18,114 bases of DNA from assembly GCA_963169295.1 (NCBI GenBank), contig CAUJDD010000021.1, forward strand, positions 1 to 18,114. Reading direction: 5' to 3'. The notes under the pieces were generated by a model. The model saw only the letters and a list, made by a program, of their open reading frames with translations. It did no database searches and was not told the DNA's origin. This DNA is from UBA4416 sp020846025. Its GTDB lineage: Bacteria > Bacteroidota > Bacteroidia > B-17B0 > Aurantibacillaceae. Positions 17,606-18,114 of the stretch are shown here, one piece after another (positions within the stretch are counted from its first letter, which is position 1; the number at the start of each line of letters is the position of its first letter). The translations under genes were made by a program, and so were the position numbers.

Positions 17606-17635
17606 CAAAGTTACCAAAAATTGGTAAATAAGCAA
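17606..17635 (-). promoter_or_regulatory. Consensus promoter of parDE
   Basis: Read on the minus strand, TTG (17635-17633) is followed after 19 bases by TAACTTTG (17613-17606), a full match to TTG-N(19)-TAnnTTTG. The ATG of parD begins 16 bases after the -7 box. Confidence 0.75.
17611..17627. promoter_or_regulatory. Palindromic operator for ParD autoregulation
   Basis: TTACCAA-AAA-TTGGTAA is a perfect 7-3-7 inverted repeat. It lies between the -33 and -7 boxes of the parDE promoter and overlaps the -7 box by three bases, the expected place for repression by the ribbon-helix-helix antitoxin. Confidence 0.7.
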
Positions 17636-17711
17636 TTTTTAAGATTAAATTTTTATGTTTTGTTATTGATTTTTTGTCAGAAGTTCGGTTCGCCAAAATT
17701 GCTACTAACGG

Positions 17712-17749
17712 CAGCCTGTGAAAAAACTCAATATAATTAACACAAGCTG
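17712..17749 (+). other. Imperfect hairpin upstream of parDE
   Basis: CAGCCTGTG (17712-17720) pairs with CACAAGCTG (17741-17749) with one mismatch, around a 20-base A-rich loop; a T-rich stretch (TTTGTTTTTTA) follows. It could be a weak plus-strand terminator or part of the repeat-associated structure. It is preceded by GCTACTAAC, which is a 7-of-9 inverted match to GTTACCAGC at 17936-17944. The rest of 17636-17879 has no gene I can support. Confidence 0.35.
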
Positions 17750-17879
17750 TTTGTTTTTTAAAGAAAAAAATTAAAATAAAAACTAAAAACGTTGAGTACT
17801 TCAATGCAGTTTTAATTTAAAAAGCCACCCATCAATTTTTAAAACCCCATAATATATTTTATTTGCAACAGAGGCTCCC

Positions 17880-17935
17880 GAAGCTTCATTCAACACAGGA
17901 TTAAATCGAAGCAGAGCTTCGTTTAATCCCTATAT
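17880..17935. repeat. 56-bp direct repeat with internal hairpin, copy 2
   Basis: This is a perfect copy of 16977-17032 in the same orientation, 903 bases downstream, with the same 14-pair hairpin and bulged T. It is followed by GTTACCAGCAG and a T-run, similar to the flank of copy 1 (ATTGGTGGCAG). The two copies bracket the parDE module. Confidence 0.92.
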
Positions 17936-17952
17936 GTTACCAGCAGTTTTTC

Positions 17953-18043
17953 TGTCCTTAGTCTCGTAGGCACACGGTGGAGACTTGATAAACAACCTTT
18001 GTCGGTTGTTCCTGTCAATGCGGTTCGAGTCCGCAGAAGGACA
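17953..18043 (+). ncRNA. tRNA-like cloverleaf of unknown identity
   Basis: TGTCCTT (17953-17959) pairs fully with AAGGACA (18037-18043) as an acceptor-like stem. GTCTC (17961-17965) pairs with GAGAC (17980-17984) as a D-like arm. TTGAT (17985-17989) pairs with GTCAA (18014-18018), extended by AACAACC/GGTTGTT (17991-17997/18004-18010) as a long central arm. TGCGG-TTCGAGT-CCGCA (18019-18035) is a textbook T-arm. It is not a normal tRNA: there is no seven-base anticodon loop, no variable loop between the central arm and the T-arm, no U8 and no encoded CCA. It could be a tRNA-derived relic, a structured RNA or a transcript-end structure of the minus-strand gene whose stop abuts it. Confidence 0.4.
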
Positions 18044-18114
18044 CTACTCGTTTTCAAAGTATGTGCTAATTGTTGTTTCATCATTTAGTATCTCTTTGTA
18101 TGCGTCATTAGTTA
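18044..18114 (-). CDS. 3' end of an unidentified minus-strand ORF
   Basis: Reading the minus strand from the right edge gives 22 codons, TNDAYKEILNDETTISTYFE then NE, ending at TAG (18046-18044). The composition looks like protein and no stop interrupts it, but this is short. The stop directly abuts the cloverleaf (zero spacing). The gene would start outside the window and no family can be named. Confidence 0.4.
   Translation of the reverse strand, partial: TNDAYKEILNDETTISTYFENE

Noticed and set aside
17592..17804. Minus-strand 70-codon frame that looks like a signal-bearing small protein upstream of parD
   Set aside because: It begins with TTG, runs through the complete parDE promoter and palindrome and through the hairpin at 17712-17749, and ends at the parD start. 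It is better explained as non-coding control DNA.
17953..18043. Functional class II tRNA (Leu/Ser type)
   Set aside because: The T-arm and acceptor stem fit, but no 5-bp stem with a seven-base anticodon loop can be drawn, U8 is absent and no variable loop separates the central arm from the T-arm.
1..18114. CRISPR array, insertion sequence, transposase, integrase or phage structural genes
   Set aside because: I looked for regularly spaced repeats, terminal inverted repeats around a transposase and recombinase motifs, and saw none; the only long direct repeat is the 56-bp pair.

Overview
The window is AT-rich DNA from a member of the Bacteroidota (Flavobacteriia/Chitinophagia-like). This rests on the CHU_C-type (gliding-associated, type B) and type A-like T9SS sorting ends, a DUF4421 outer-membrane barrel, WG-repeat and TMTC-like proteins, promoters of the TTG-N(19-20)-TAnnTTTG type, and the absence of clear Shine-Dalgarno sequences. 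The genus cannot be fixed from the sequence.

Layout. (1) 1-174: the 3' end of a T9SS-exported protein, closed by a good terminator. (2) 478-2782: a two-gene TCA unit, a mitochondrial-type citrate synthase followed by an LDH-like malate dehydrogenase, with a promoter before it and a terminator after it. (3) 3023-7083, minus strand: a TMTC-like membrane glycosyltransferase with C-terminal TPRs, then a POT/PTR2 peptide transporter 20 bases downstream. (4) 7182-10841: a 1219-residue polytopic sensor histidine kinase with no adjacent response regulator. (5) 10846-15049: envelope and secreted proteins, namely a WG-repeat protein (minus), a 63-residue two-helix membrane protein (plus), a small secreted protein with a T9SS-like end (plus) and a DUF4421 barrel gene (minus) interrupted by one in-frame TAA. 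(6) 15110-16958: a GT2-DUF2062 fusion overlapping an RluE/RsuA-type pseudouridine synthase. (7) 16959-18114: an accessory segment in which two identical 56-bp hairpin-bearing repeats flank a parDE toxin-antitoxin operon. Beyond the second repeat lie a tRNA-like cloverleaf and the 3' end of another minus-strand ORF.

How the genes work together. Citrate synthase makes citrate from the oxaloacetate that malate dehydrogenase regenerates, so their pairing is metabolically direct. The glycosyltransferase/peptide-transporter pair looks like an operon, but a shared pathway is not evident. The parDE unit has a full consensus promoter with a perfect palindrome between its -33 and -7 boxes, as expected for autoregulation.

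Most of the window is ordinary chromosomal content. The parts most worth a second look are the repeat-bounded parDE segment with its possible attC-like features, the cloverleaf at the right end, the single-stop DUF4421 pseudogene, and the cysteine-bracketed calcium-loop-like insert in the TMTC-like protein. I do not see an intact, clearly new multi-gene system. Several starts were moved downstream from the longest possible reading frame because the longest version began at a TTG codon or overlapped a promoter element.
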